Source of the DNA: an uncultured Clostridia bacterium
Lineage (GTDB): Bacteria; Bacillota; Clostridia; Christensenellales; UBA1242
Reading direction: 5' to 3'
Assembly: GCA_944383355.1 (NCBI GenBank)
Contig: CALWPF010000009.1
Location: forward strand, 1-54,876
Length of the DNA stretch: 54,876 nucleotides
Shown here: in pieces, positions 41,378 through 51,003 of the stretch
Layout: each line of letters opens with the position of its first letter
Position numbering within the stretch: position 1 is the first letter of the stretch
The notes under the pieces: generated by a model
Seen by the model: the letters and a program-made list of their open reading frames with translations, nothing else
The model's database searches: none
What the model was told of the DNA's origin: nothing
Translations under genes and position numbers: made by a program

Positions 41378-42448
41378 TTAATTTTTAATACCAGTATCTT
41401 TGGCGGCTTTGTTTATTTCTCTTGTTATCCTATCTAGCGTGTCTGTTGGAGTAGCATTTTGATTACTTGCTCTTATGAGTTTTGCTCGTTTTTTTAGCGA
41501 CCTCCACGCATCTAAAAATTTTTCTTTTGTCAAATTTTTTTCTGACAAATACAGCCCGTAGCCTTTTTTATTAAAGTATTCTGCATTCTTGATTTGGTCA
41601 CCCCTAGTTCCCTTTGATAATGGTATTATTAGCATTGGTATTCGCATTGCCAACAATTCATGTATAGCATTTGAGCCACCTCTAGTGATTGCGAGGTCGG
41701 TAATGCTGAGTATGTCTGCCATATTCTTGCTAAATTCTACTTGATGATAGTCTTTGTTTTTTATATCTTTTTGTAATTTGCCTTTGCCAGTGATGTGTAG
41801 GATTTGATGCGTTTTGGTTAATTCGGGCAAGCATTCCCTTATTATTTTGTTTAAAGATGCTGAGCCTTGGCTGCCGCCAAGTATGGTGAGTACAGGTTTT
41901 TTTATATCCAAGTTATACAACTTTCTAGCGTTTTCTATGCTACCTTTTTTTAATTCGTCTCTCATAGGAGAGCCTACATATACGCCATTTTTCAACTTGT
42001 CGGCAGTTTCTTTGAATGTAGTACAAATGGTTTTATATTTTTTCTTGGTTATCTTATTGGCTAGTCCCATGGTCAAATCGCTTTCGTGCGCTACCATCGG
42101 TATGCCACATTTTTGACCGGCCAATACTACAGGGACGGCTACAAAGCCACCTTTACTAAAAATTACGCAAGGTTGTTCTTTTTTGATTATATCCTTTGCC
42201 TCTTTATAGCCTCTACGTAACAAAAAGGGTATTTTTAGATTTTGTGGAGACAGACTTCGTTTGAGCTTTACAGTAGTTATAGGGTAAAATTGTACATAGT
42301 CAAAATCGTTTAGCATATCTTTTTCCATTCCGTCAACACTGCCTATATAAATTATTCTGTCATACTGTTCTCTTAGTCGTGGTAACAGTGCTATGTTGGG
42401 GATAATATGACCAGCAGTGCCTCCGCCAGTAAGAATTATAGTCCTCAT
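41378..42448 (-). CDS. murG: UDP-GlcNAc--lipid I transferase MurG
   Basis: The 356-residue GT28 glycosyltransferase converts lipid I to lipid II on the inner membrane face. The N-terminal loop LTGGGTAGHIIPNIAL (about 6-21) has the glycine-rich motif, AHESDLTMGLANK (near 120) matches the acceptor domain, LGGSQGSASLN (near 190) is the second glycine loop, and TRGGSNAIHELLA (near 254) is the UDP-GlcNAc binding motif. AAGGAG lies 8 nt before the ATG. It is a single gene away from a dcw cluster and divergent from the topoisomerase genes. Confidence 0.95.
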   Translation of the reverse strand: MRTIILTGGGTAGHIIPNIALLPRLREQYDRIIYIGSVDGMEKDMLNDFDYVQFYPITTVKLKRSLSPQNLKIPFLLRRGYKEAKDIIKKEQPCVIFSKGGFVAVPVVLAGQKCGIPMVAHESDLTMGLANKITKKKYKTICTTFKETADKLKNGVYVGSPMRDELKKGSIENARKLYNLDIKKPVLTILGGSQGSASLNKIIRECLPELTKTHQILHITGKGKLQKDIKNKDYHQVEFSKNMADILSITDLAITRGGSNAIHELLAMRIPMLIIPLSKGTRGDQIKNAEYFNKKGYGLYLSEKNLTKEKFLDAWRSLKKRAKLIRASNQNATPTDTLDRITREINKAAKDTGIKN

Positions 42449-42516
42449 ATAGTAGTCTCCTTTTTGACTAGTTTATGGACTTTTGTCAAAAATTATTAGA
42501 AAATTTGTTAAAAATT

Positions 42517-42539
42517 GCCCAAAATCTTTGGGCTTTTTT
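42517..42539. terminator. Terminator-like hairpin in the topoisomerase leader
   Basis: GCCCAAA (42517-42523) and TTTGGGC (42527-42533) with loop ATC, followed by six T's on the plus strand; the minus strand also has a U-rich tail. It lies 52 bp ahead of the topoisomerase start, between divergent genes. An upstream inverted repeat TTTTTGAC/GTCAAAAA (42461-42468, 42485-42492) is also present. Confidence 0.7.
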
Positions 42540-42591
42540 GCTAAAATGTGCTAAAATAAAGGCGATATCAATAGATTGGAGGCTTGTGATT

Positions 42592-44541
42592 TTGGCAAAG
42601 AGTTATGATTCAAAAGATATAATGGTTTTGGAGGGATTAGATGCTGTACGTTTACGTCCCGGTATGTATATTGGTACCACGGGGGTAAAAGGTTTGCATC
42701 ACTTATTGTGGGAAATTGTTGACAATTCCATGGACGAATTAGCAAATGGATACGGTACAACTATTAGTGTAACTTTGCATGAGGACGGTAGCGCACAGGT
42801 AGATGATGACGGACGTGGTATTCCTGTAGACATTCACCCAACGATGAAGGTTAGTGGAGTTGAGGTGGTATTTACACAGTTGCATGCAGGTGGCAAGTTC
42901 AACAATAATAACTATGGATATTCAGGTGGTTTGCATGGTGTCGGTGCATCTGTAGCAAACGCACTATCTAGATGGCTGACTGTTAGTGTATTCCGTGATG
43001 GATATGAGTACGAGATGCAATTTGAGTCCAAAGAGGACAAAAAGGGCAAAATCTCTAGTGGTGTGCCTACTGGTCCATTGACCACGGTGGGTAAGACTGA
43101 CCGCTCTGGCTCTAGTGTACGATTTATGCCAGATGATAGAGTATTTGAGGATATTACATTCAATCTTGATACAGTTGAGAAGCGTTTGAGAGAGTTAGCG
43201 TTTTTGAATAAGGGTATTCGCATCATACTTACAGATGAGAGAAAATTGACAGATGGTGAGCCTTATCGTCAGGTCTTCCATTACGAGGGTGGTTTAAAAG
43301 ATTTTGTAGTTTACCTCAATGAGGGCAAGACTATAGAGCAAAAAGAACCTATCTATATCGAGGGTAAGAGCGATTTGGTGCAATTGCAGTGTGCTCTACA
43401 ATACACCAATAATTATACCGAGAGTATATTTAGTTATGTAAATAATATTCCAACGACTGAGGGTGGTACTCATGAGAACGGTCTCAAGACTGCATTAACG
43501 AGAGCATTTAATGATAGTGCAAAAAAATTAGGCTTACTAAAGGAAAAAGATATATTGCCTCAAGGTGAGGATTACCGTGAGGGATTGACTGTGGCATTGT
43601 CCATAAAAATGCGTAACATAGAGTTTGAGGGGCAGACCAAGACTAAGCTAGGTAACCCAGAGATAAAGGGTGAGGTTGACAATATTGTATATACCGAACT
43701 CATGAAGTACTTTGCTGATACAAAACACAAGCCAGCATTGGAATTGGCGGTCAAAAAAGGTAAAGACGCCTACAAGGTACGTGAGGCAGCCAGAAAAGCT
43801 AAAGAGATTACCCGTCAAAAGAATAGTATTGAAAGTTATAATTTGGTTGGTAAATTGAGTGTTTGTACAGGGCGCAAAGCTGAGCAAAATGAATTGTTTA
43901 TAGTTGAGGGAGATAGTGCAGGTGGTAGTGCAAAGCAAGCAAGGGATAGGTCTTTTCAGGCCATATTGCCGTTGCGTGGTAAGCCTCTCAATGCAGAGAA
44001 AAAACGTCTTAGTCAAGTTTTAGCAAATGAGGAGATTCGTACTATAATTAGTGCATTGGGTACAGGTATAGGTGAGGATTTTGATTTGTCTAGTCTAAAA
44101 TATCACAAGGTAATTATTCTCAGTGATGCTGACCAAGATGGTGCTCATATCAGAGCAATCTTGCTAACGTTCTTTTATCGTTATATGCGTGACCTTGTCC
44201 TCAATGGCCATGTGTATATGGGTATGCCTCCATTGTACAAAGTACAAAAGAGAGATACGATCGAGTATGTTTATAGCGATGTAGAGTTACCTGAGGCTAT
44301 AGCTCGTGTGGGCAAAGGCTATACCATACAGCGTTACAAAGGTTTGGGTGAGATGAATCCAGAGCAATTGTGGGATACAACTATGGATCCTAAGCAACGC
44401 TCTTTGGTGAGAGTCACAGTAGATGATGCAGCTAATGCGGAGCTCCTTATCACAACATTGATGGGTGATGATATAGAGAGTAGGAAGCGTTATATTAGTG
44501 AGCATGCTAATTTTAACAAATCGGATAATCTACATGTTTAG
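42592..44541 (+). CDS. parE: Type IIA DNA topoisomerase subunit B (ParE-like)
   Basis: The 649-residue ATPase subunit has GHKL motifs EIVDNSMDELANG (near 44) and DDGRGIPVD, the ATP lid GGLHGVGASVANALS (near 119), a transducer region and the TOPRIM domain with FIVEGDSAGGSAKQARDR (near 443) and DADQDGAHIRAL-type DADQDG (near 514). The length and N-terminus (LEGLDAVRLRPGMYIG) fit both GyrB and ParE; the partner at 44573 looks ParC-like, so topoisomerase IV is favoured. The start is TTG at 42592 with GGAGG at 9 nt; the upstream extension covers the hairpin. The A subunit follows after 31 bp. Confidence 0.85.
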   Translation: MAKSYDSKDIMVLEGLDAVRLRPGMYIGTTGVKGLHHLLWEIVDNSMDELANGYGTTISVTLHEDGSAQVDDDGRGIPVDIHPTMKVSGVEVVFTQLHAGGKFNNNNYGYSGGLHGVGASVANALSRWLTVSVFRDGYEYEMQFESKEDKKGKISSGVPTGPLTTVGKTDRSGSSVRFMPDDRVFEDITFNLDTVEKRLRELAFLNKGIRIILTDERKLTDGEPYRQVFHYEGGLKDFVVYLNEGKTIEQKEPIYIEGKSDLVQLQCALQYTNNYTESIFSYVNNIPTTEGGTHENGLKTALTRAFNDSAKKLGLLKEKDILPQGEDYREGLTVALSIKMRNIEFEGQTKTKLGNPEIKGEVDNIVYTELMKYFADTKHKPALELAVKKGKDAYKVREAARKAKEITRQKNSIESYNLVGKLSVCTGRKAEQNELFIVEGDSAGGSAKQARDRSFQAILPLRGKPLNAEKKRLSQVLANEEIRTIISALGTGIGEDFDLSSLKYHKVIILSDADQDGAHIRAILLTFFYRYMRDLVLNGHVYMGMPPLYKVQKRDTIEYVYSDVELPEAIARVGKGYTIQRYKGLGEMNPEQLWDTTMDPKQRSLVRVTVDDAANAELLITTLMGDDIESRKRYISEHANFNKSDNLHV

Positions 44542-44572
44542 TTGATGCTGATGAGATAAAGGGGAAAGTTTT

Positions 44573-47059
44573 ATGGACAAAAATGATGAGATTAATATTA
44601 CAGAGGCGTTGACAAAAGTTGCCAAGGCTCAAAAGGGCAATGTAGATATGACTACTGAGTTGACTGCTGGTGGCATAATAGAAAGGAGCCTCGATGAGGT
44701 ATTGCATACTAGTATGATGCCATACAGTGAGTATGTTATACTTGACCGTGCATTACCTAGGGTAGAAGATGGTCTCAAGCCTGTACAGAGGAGGATATTG
44801 TACTCCATGCTAGGTTTGGGATTGGAGCCCGACAAGCCTTTTCGTAAATCTGCTCGTATCGTAGGTGAGTGTCTGGGTAAATACCACCCACATGGAGATA
44901 CGTCGGTATATGATGCTATGGTGCGTTTGGCACAGCCTCATAATATGTCAGAGATATTGGTCCAGGGGCATGGTAACTTTGGTAGTAATGATGGTGATAG
45001 TGCTGCTGCTATGCGTTATACCGAGGCAAAACTCGCACCGCTTGCGATGGAGTTGTTGCGTGATTTGGATAAGGATACTGTTACCTGGAGCCTAAACTTT
45101 GATGACACTACAAAAGAGCCTGATATGCTACCTGGTCGTTTCCCTAATTTGTTGGTCAATGGTGCATCAGGTATAGCGGTAGGTTTGGCTACTAATATCC
45201 CTCCACACAATCTTGGTGAGGTTATAGATGGTGTGGTAGCATATATAGACAATCCAAAGATTAATCTAAAGTCTATGATGCGTTATATCAAGGGACCAGA
45301 TTTTCCTACTGGGGCTACTATCACTACAGATGAGTTGGAAAAGGCCTATGAGACTGGTAAAGGTAAGATTACCATGCATGCCAAGTATCACATAGAGACC
45401 ACAGCTGGTGACAAAAAGAATATTGTTATTACTGAGTTGCCTTATCAAGTAAACAAGGCAAAATTATTACAACATATCGTTGAGTTGCGTGATGAGAAAA
45501 AGGGCAAATTATCTGATATTAGCGATGTTCGAGATGAGAGTGATAGGAACGGAATGCGTGCTGTCATAGTAGTCAAAAAAGATGGTGATGCAAAGGGTAT
45601 CATAGAATTATTGCAAAAATATACAGATATTCGTTGTAGTTTCGGTATAAATATGGTGGCAATAGCAGGTGGCAAGCCACGTACACTAGGTCTACTTGAT
45701 ATAATTAAGTATTATGTAGAGTATCAACGAGAGGTTATACTCAGGCGTAGTAAGTATGACCTGGAGATAGCAAAGGAGCGTTGTCACATATTAGAGGGAT
45801 TGCTAATTGCTATCAAAAATATAGATGCTGTAATAGCGATTATCAAAAAGGCTGCTAGTCCAATAGATGCAAAAATGAAGTTAAAAGAAAAATTTTTGCT
45901 GAGTGATAGGCAAGCTCAGGCAATACTTGATATGCGACTAGCTAGATTAACTAATCTTGAGGTAAATAAGATTACTGATGAGATGAAAGACCTAAAGTTG
46001 CGTATAGAGGAATTGACTGCTATTATCAAATCTACTGCATTACAGTACAAAACAGTTAGAGATGAGTTATTGGAAATCAAAAAGAAGTACAAGACACCTA
46101 GACACACTCAAATATTAGATGCAAAGCAGACCGTGACGGTAGAGACAGTTAGCCTAGATGCTCCTACTAGTATGGTGCTAGTGCTTACTAACGATGGTAA
46201 TCTCAAGAATATAGAGGCAAAATCATTTGCTAGTGCCAAGACAGAATTTACAGATGGCAATAGCATTAACTTGAGTTGCAAACAAATATTGCATGTTATG
46301 TCAGATATGCGATTGTTAGCATTCACAAACAAAGGTTATTTTATGCAGTTTACTGCAAGTGAATTAAAGCCTTGTAAATTTAAGGATAAAGGCATTAGTC
46401 CACAAGAGGCATTTGTAGATTTTGCTATGGACGAGAAAATTGTAAAAATCATACCTGGCAACTTTAATGATGATGACTTGTTGTTCTTTACAGCGCAAGG
46501 TTATGTCAAGCGTACGCCTATAAAAGAGTATGATTTACAAAAAGCATATGCACAGGCTATGAAACTGCGTGAAGATGTTGATTATGATGAGGTAATTAAT
46601 GTCGTAATAGATGACAAACAGCAAGATATGGTATTTGTGACATTGCAAGGACAAGTGTTGTACGCACGCAAAGATGATGTACCTAGTCAAGGTAGAGTGG
46701 CTGGTGGAGTCAAGGGAGTAAACCTAAATGACGGTGACTTTGTGGTATATGCTGATATCACTAGTGATGAGGGGGAATTAGCGGTAATTACCTCAAAAGG
46801 TTTAGCAAAACGAGTGGTAATATCTCAAATTGACATATTACCAAGATATAGGAAAGGAGTTCGATTAGTTGCCCTCGGTGATGATGACGAAGTTGTATGG
46901 GCTCATCACTGCACAAATCCTTTGGAGATTATAATTGAGGCAGGCGATACTTTGGTAAAGAGTACAAACAAGATAGCTATTGAGCCAAGGACTACCAAGG
47001 GTAAGGCATTATTTAAAACCAAAGGTACATTCAATGTTTATATAAATGAAAAGGAATAG
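44573..47059 (+). CDS. parC: Type IIA DNA topoisomerase subunit A (ParC-like)
   Basis: The 828-residue breakage-reunion subunit has [20 protein letters not shown] (about 52-71), the quinolone region [16 protein letters not shown], and the catalytic tyrosine in [10 protein letters not shown] (near 150). The coiled-coil and gate regions follow, and residues about 510-828 form the beta-pinwheel DNA-wrapping domain. The typical GyrA box (QRRGGKG) is replaced by [11 protein letters not shown] (near 708), and the N-terminal wording is closer to ParC, so topoisomerase IV is favoured over gyrase. The position equivalent to GyrA Ser83 is Thr. AAGGGG lies before the ATG, and a terminator follows. Confidence 0.85.
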   Translation: MDKNDEINITEALTKVAKAQKGNVDMTTELTAGGIIERSLDEVLHTSMMPYSEYVILDRALPRVEDGLKPVQRRILYSMLGLGLEPDKPFRKSARIVGECLGKYHPHGDTSVYDAMVRLAQPHNMSEILVQGHGNFGSNDGDSAAAMRYTEAKLAPLAMELLRDLDKDTVTWSLNFDDTTKEPDMLPGRFPNLLVNGASGIAVGLATNIPPHNLGEVIDGVVAYIDNPKINLKSMMRYIKGPDFPTGATITTDELEKAYETGKGKITMHAKYHIETTAGDKKNIVITELPYQVNKAKLLQHIVELRDEKKGKLSDISDVRDESDRNGMRAVIVVKKDGDAKGIIELLQKYTDIRCSFGINMVAIAGGKPRTLGLLDIIKYYVEYQREVILRRSKYDLEIAKERCHILEGLLIAIKNIDAVIAIIKKAASPIDAKMKLKEKFLLSDRQAQAILDMRLARLTNLEVNKITDEMKDLKLRIEELTAIIKSTALQYKTVRDELLEIKKKYKTPRHTQILDAKQTVTVETVSLDAPTSMVLVLTNDGNLKNIEAKSFASAKTEFTDGNSINLSCKQILHVMSDMRLLAFTNKGYFMQFTASELKPCKFKDKGISPQEAFVDFAMDEKIVKIIPGNFNDDDLLFFTAQGYVKRTPIKEYDLQKAYAQAMKLREDVDYDEVINVVIDDKQQDMVFVTLQGQVLYARKDDVPSQGRVAGGVKGVNLNDGDFVVYADITSDEGELAVITSKGLAKRVVISQIDILPRYRKGVRLVALGDDDEVVWAHHCTNPLEIIIEAGDTLVKSTNKIAIEPRTTKGKALFKTKGTFNVYINEKE

Positions 47060-47075
47060 TATTATAGTACTTGGT

Positions 47076-47108
47076 AAAAAGATATGGAAAGATATCCATA
47101 TCTTTTTT
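47076..47108 (+). terminator. Intrinsic terminator of the topoisomerase operon
   Basis: AAAAAGATATGGA (47076-47088) and TCCATATCTTTTT (47095-47107) form a perfect stem with a T tail. Confidence 0.92.
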
Positions 47109-47186
47109 GTTTACAATATTTAATGCAAATTTTTATCTTAATGTTGTGTTCTAATTAATTTACTAGGCTCATATTATGTAACAAAA

Positions 47187-47204
47187 GAATTTTATTTAAA
47201 ATTC
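47187..47204. repeat. Short palindrome upstream of the deacetylase gene
   Basis: GAATTTTA (47187-47194) and TAAAATTC (47197-47204) are perfect inverted repeats around TT, about 100 bp ahead of the deacetylase gene. It may be an operator. I see no convincing promoter in the 47109-47301 gap. Confidence 0.4.
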
Positions 47205-47301
47205 GACAAAATCAAGTAAAATATGTATTCTTTTGCTTTTATCAGTAAAATTACGCATATAGATATCGGTACTTGATTTAATACAATAGAGGTGAGGCTG
47301 T

Positions 47302-48072
47302 ATGCATTATTTGATATTAAAAAAATCAACTATAATTTTTGTAGTACTTTTTTGTACTTTGGCAGTTATAGTTAGTTTGCCTTTTGGGCAAAATTGTGTC
47401 GCTGGGGTCTTCTTTGGTGAGACAGTGCGCAAGGTTCCTATATACAGCGTGCAGACTGATGAAAAGAAAGTGGCCATATCTTTTGATGCTGCTTGGGGAG
47501 CGGATAAGACAGAGAAAATAATGGAATTACTAGATGAATATGATGTAAATGCAACTTTTTTCTTAGTAGGTTTTTGGGTGGAGAAATTTCCAGAGTTGGT
47601 GACCGAGATCGAAAACAGAGGTTTTGAGATAGGTACACATAGCAATACCCACCCAGATATGACAAAACTCAGTGTAGAGCAGATGGAGACAGAGTTGCAG
47701 ACATCTATTGATCTAATTCAAAATTTGACCACCAAAAAGGTAGAATTATTCCGTGCACCTTATGGTAGTTACAATAACCAATTATTGACAACAGCAGAAG
47801 ATATGGGGCTAACCACTATACAGTGGAGTGTCGATTCATTGGATTGGAAAGGTATAAGTGGTGCAGAGATTGCAGAGCGAATTATGTCAAGAGTAAGTAA
47901 TGGTTCTATTATACTTTGTCACAATAATTCTGACCATATAATAGATGCTCTTCCAATTATTTTTGACCGTCTCAAAAACCAAGGATACACCATTACCTGC
48001 ATAGGTGATTTAATTTATCATGACAACTATACTATTGATCACACGGGAATGCAGGTACCGACAACAGCCTAA
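47302..48072 (+). CDS. PdaB-like polysaccharide deacetylase
   Basis: The 256-residue protein has an N-terminal membrane segment (STIIFVVLFCTLAVIVSL) and an NodB homology domain: motif 1 AISFDAAWGADKT (metal Asp near 60), motif 2 GTHSNTHPDM (metal His pair near 113-117), motif 3 LFRAPYGSYN (near 151) and a late LCHNN motif (near 211). The FDAAWG form is characteristic of the sporulation deacetylase PdaB, required for spore stability in Bacillus, rather than of peptidoglycan deacetylases with FDDGP. It would act outside the membrane on cell-wall glycans. The ribosome site is AGAGGTGAGG. The next gene follows after 40 bp. Confidence 0.88.
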   Translation: MHYLILKKSTIIFVVLFCTLAVIVSLPFGQNCVAGVFFGETVRKVPIYSVQTDEKKVAISFDAAWGADKTEKIMELLDEYDVNATFFLVGFWVEKFPELVTEIENRGFEIGTHSNTHPDMTKLSVEQMETELQTSIDLIQNLTTKKVELFRAPYGSYNNQLLTTAEDMGLTTIQWSVDSLDWKGISGAEIAERIMSRVSNGSIILCHNNSDHIIDALPIIFDRLKNQGYTITCIGDLIYHDNYTIDHTGMQVPTTA

Positions 48073-48112
48073 TAAACAAATCAAAAAAATTATCAAAAAT
48101 ACGGAGGGAATT

Positions 48113-48799
48113 ATGAATTTGGAACTTGACAACAATAAGGTATATCTGGTGGGTAGGGTGGCTAGCGAGCCAGTATTTAGTCACGAGATATATGGAGAGG
48201 GCTTTTATGATATAAACTTGAGCGTGGATAGATTATCTAGCCAAGTTGATACTATACCTATTACTATCTCAGAGCGCTTGTTCACAGAAAAATCTCTTAC
48301 CATAGGTACTGAGTTGGCTATAAAGGGGCAATTTAGGAGTTACAACAAATTGGTAGATGGTAAGAGTAAATTGATGCTAACTGTCTTTGTGCGAGAAATT
48401 GTACCTAAAGTAGATAATCTAAATAGTAATATAATTGAGCTAGCAGGTTATGTATGTAAAGAGCCGATTTATCGTACTACACCATTTAAGCGTGAGATAT
48501 GTGATGTACTATTGGCAGTCAATCGTGCTTATAATAAGTCTGATTATTTGCCTTGCATTGCTTGGGGGCGGAACGCTAGATTTATTAGTAATGTTGGTGT
48601 AGGCGAAAAATTATATATAATAGGGCGTATACAGAGCAGGGAATATCAAAAACGCATAGATGAGAATACTGTCGAAAAGCGTACCGCCTATGAGGTCTCT
48701 ATTAGTCAAGTTTCTATGGAAGATACTTTTGAGCATATATTGGATAATTCAAATACAATTAATCACGGTACTCATGTGCATTCTATTGCTGTAGAATAG
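48113..48799 (+). CDS. Tandem OB-fold (SSB-like) protein
   Basis: The 228-residue product contains two OB-fold repeats. Repeat 1 begins NKVYLVGRVASEPVFSHEIY (about 8-27) and repeat 2 begins NIIELAGYVCKEPIYRTTPF (about 109-128) with VLLAVNRAYNKSDYLPCIAW, the order of strands found in single-stranded DNA-binding proteins. Normal SSB has one OB-fold and an acidic DDDIPF-type tail; neither the single-fold layout nor the tail is present, so this is a divergent SSB/PriB relative or a nucleic-acid binding protein of unknown role. GGAGGG lies 5 nt before ATG 48113. It may be co-transcribed with the deacetylase gene. Confidence 0.75.
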   Translation: MNLELDNNKVYLVGRVASEPVFSHEIYGEGFYDINLSVDRLSSQVDTIPITISERLFTEKSLTIGTELAIKGQFRSYNKLVDGKSKLMLTVFVREIVPKVDNLNSNIIELAGYVCKEPIYRTTPFKREICDVLLAVNRAYNKSDYLPCIAWGRNARFISNVGVGEKLYIIGRIQSREYQKRIDENTVEKRTAYEVSISQVSMEDTFEHILDNSNTINHGTHVHSIAVE

Positions 48800-48814
48800 C
48801 GATAATTAATAAAT

Positions 48815-48853
48815 AAAAAATGTGGTAGTATAATTTAGCCTACCACATTTTTT
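48815..48853. terminator. Bidirectional intrinsic terminator
   Basis: AAAAAATGTGGTAG (48815-48828) and CTACCACATTTTTT (48840-48853) pair perfectly, between convergent genes. Confidence 0.93.
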
Positions 48854-48854
48854 G

Positions 48855-50705
48855 TTATTCTAGGTCGCTATTGATTTGCTGAGCTTTCTTTTTACGATAA
48901 TGTATAGAGACTATCATCAGGATAGCGCAAACTATCGCAATACACATAACACTTAGACCCACTATTTGCAAGTTACTGAATTTGCCATCATCAATATATT
49001 TGTGTGATACATATCCAGTCATAGTTACTCCATCAATTTGCCATTCAATTTGGCATACATCATTATTGATGCTCACTACATTTACTTTTGTTCCTTTGCT
49101 TAACTCAGTCAATACAGTAGATAGAGTATCATCACTATAAACCTCTATATCTCCTCTAGTGGTGGCGTTTGTTACAAAGGCGTCGTCAAGTGTAGTCTGA
49201 CTTGCTTCTATTATTAGGTTACTATCTATGTAGCCAAATTTTTGTTCTCCATTATCGTTGTAAGTTATTGGTACAAAAGTAATATTGTTGCTATCCTTTG
49301 GTAATATAGCGCTGTCTATTGGCGTGACTATAGTATACTCGTTGTTTTGGTCTAATTTACTGATTGTATCAACGATACGAGGAGCGGTTGCTGAGGCGTT
49401 TGGCAAACTACTAGGTATGGCATATATGTTAGCGCTATTCAAAATCAATCTGCAGTGCTCTCTAGCGGGGGTGGTAGATACGATACCAGCACAACTTTTT
49501 TTTATAAAGCCTGTTACATTATTTTCACCCATATTATTTATTAGCACAAAGTAAAATTCTTCATTTTGACTATCCAACAGCACAACCTCATCACCAGCGA
49601 TTAGAGTACCCAAGGTCACTAGGTAATTTGCATAACTATATACTGTAGCATCGCTAGTAAGTTGTAAAACTTGTAGTGGTGAGTCTGGAGAGTAAGTATT
49701 GATATCTACAGGTATTGTTTCATCTTGTAGAGAATTAAAGAAACCGTCACTCACCGTGGCTCTTATAATAGTAGTAGGAGTCAATATGTAAGTGTCTCCA
49801 TTATCTGCATTGATGCAAAAAGCGGTGGCATTTTTACATTGCTCGGGTAGTGTAATAATCTGGTATTCTTGGTCGTTACATTTTATGATTTGACTTTGCT
49901 GACCACTTGTCAATACATAAAGACAGTTGGTGTGATCAATCAAAATATCTTGGATATTGTCACTTATCATTGGTATTGCAAAATTAGTAGAAATTACAGC
50001 GCTGGTTTGTGTTATGTCATATATGTTTGTACCAGAGCTAATGACTAATTTGTTACCATCTAGTCCAATACTTATTCTTGACTGCTCATCTATTTGTATT
50101 GAGAAAGTACTTAGGTCACAGTACTCGATAAATCTATTACTTTTTATTGTTTTTTGTAATATCTTGCCAGTACTATCTAGGAGATATACATCACCATTCA
50201 AGGTTATTGCAATGTCTACTATTTGTCCAAAACTGTTACCTATTTGACTGTCAGTATTAGCAAAATACCTAGTAAAACTAGTGGCGTCAGCCCAGTTGGT
50301 CGATGTGGATACATAAACGGAATTAACATTACTACTGCTGATAGCCAAATTGCCAGAATAATTTACTGCTATAGATTTTGCCAAAATACTACTTTCGTCA
50401 ACATCAGTTAAAGCAGTAGTAGTGTGCTCTAATGTTGACAAATCACACTCTATCAAATTCCCACCCAGAGTGTCGTTATCTACTATAAAAATTTTATTTT
50501 CGTCTATTGTAATATCTTGTGCATTTTGCAACTCTAGGTCAAGCACCTGGGTAGAAATGCTAAATGTACTTTTGGTAGAGTAGTCTTGCAAATTTATAGA
50601 ATTATTGCTGATTGCATTCACTGTATTAGTTGAGTCCGTATAGAGAATAGGGTATGCAATAGCAGTTATCATGCAAAATGCTAACATAAATAACCATTTT
50701 TTCAT
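48855..50705 (-). CDS. Exported membrane-anchored protein with propeller-like and SH3-type regions
   Basis: The 616-residue product has a signal peptide (WLFMLAFCMITAIAYPIL), then about 300 residues of repeats resembling a beta-propeller (for example QDITIDENKIFIVDNDT, DIAITLNGDVYLLDSTGK and DILIDHTNCLYVLTSG at ~45-50 residue spacing). Three SH3-type segments follow (about 345-590; one is IEVYSDDTLSTVLTELSKGT, ending GYVSHKYIDD). A single C-terminal membrane helix (LSVMCIAIVCAILMIVSIHY) and a short basic tail end the protein, so the bulk is outside the cell. ATG 50705 follows AAGGGGAAG. The same layout in shorter form occurs at 51513. Role unknown; cell-wall attachment or sensing is likely from SH3 content. 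Confidence 0.78.
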   Translation of the reverse strand: MKKWLFMLAFCMITAIAYPILYTDSTNTVNAISNNSINLQDYSTKSTFSISTQVLDLELQNAQDITIDENKIFIVDNDTLGGNLIECDLSTLEHTTTALTDVDESSILAKSIAVNYSGNLAISSSNVNSVYVSTSTNWADATSFTRYFANTDSQIGNSFGQIVDIAITLNGDVYLLDSTGKILQKTIKSNRFIEYCDLSTFSIQIDEQSRISIGLDGNKLVISSGTNIYDITQTSAVISTNFAIPMISDNIQDILIDHTNCLYVLTSGQQSQIIKCNDQEYQIITLPEQCKNATAFCINADNGDTYILTPTTIIRATVSDGFFNSLQDETIPVDINTYSPDSPLQVLQLTSDATVYSYANYLVTLGTLIAGDEVVLLDSQNEEFYFVLINNMGENNVTGFIKKSCAGIVSTTPAREHCRLILNSANIYAIPSSLPNASATAPRIVDTISKLDQNNEYTIVTPIDSAILPKDSNNITFVPITYNDNGEQKFGYIDSNLIIEASQTTLDDAFVTNATTRGDIEVYSDDTLSTVLTELSKGTKVNVVSINNDVCQIEWQIDGVTMTGYVSHKYIDDGKFSNLQIVGLSVMCIAIVCAILMIVSIHYRKKKAQQINSDLE

Positions 50706-50730
50706 ATGTACCACTTCCCCTTATGCCTTA

Positions 50731-50759
50731 ATTATAACACAAGGGCAAGATTTTGGAAA
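50731..50759 (-). promoter_or_regulatory. Promoter of the exported SH3-type protein gene
   Basis: On the minus strand TTTCCA (50759-50754), a 17-bp spacer and TATAAT (50736-50731), 26 bp before the ATG at 50705. Confidence 0.6.
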
Positions 50760-50872
50760 ATATTTTGAATAAGTTTGTACAAAAATTTAATATCACCGTT
50801 AGATGTCAACATTAAGCATATATAATGCAAATGCAAACTCGATAAAGCTAGGGTAAAACTTATTAAATAATA

Positions 50873-50890
50873 TTGTAAAATATTTTACAA
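50873..50890. promoter_or_regulatory. Perfect 18-bp palindrome, operator candidate
   Basis: TTGTAAAATATTTTACAA is identical to its reverse complement. Nearby are GCAAAT-TCGGGC-ATTTGC (50941-50958), the palindrome TTAAAATATTTTAA (50974-50987), and two direct AACCTTG repeats (50903-50909, 50918-50924) next to a TATAAT at 50925-50930. The cluster lies upstream of the phage-type regulator at 51004 and suggests repressor control. Confidence 0.55.
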
Positions 50891-51003
50891 AATTCGACAA
50901 CGAACCTTGACAAAAGAAACCTTGTATAATAAACTTTAGCGCAAATTCGGGCATTTGCAAGTAACTCGAGTTGTTAAAATATTTTAAAAAATAGGAGGTT
51001 AAA

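Noticed and set aside
42475..42591. N-terminal extension of the topoisomerase B subunit
   Set aside because: The in-frame extension runs through a terminator-like hairpin, does not resemble the family and has no ribosome site; the TTG at 42592 has a good one.
47221..47301. Sigma-E type promoter before the PdaB-like gene
   Set aside because: An ATACAAT-like -10 exists, but the possible -35 elements are at the wrong distance.
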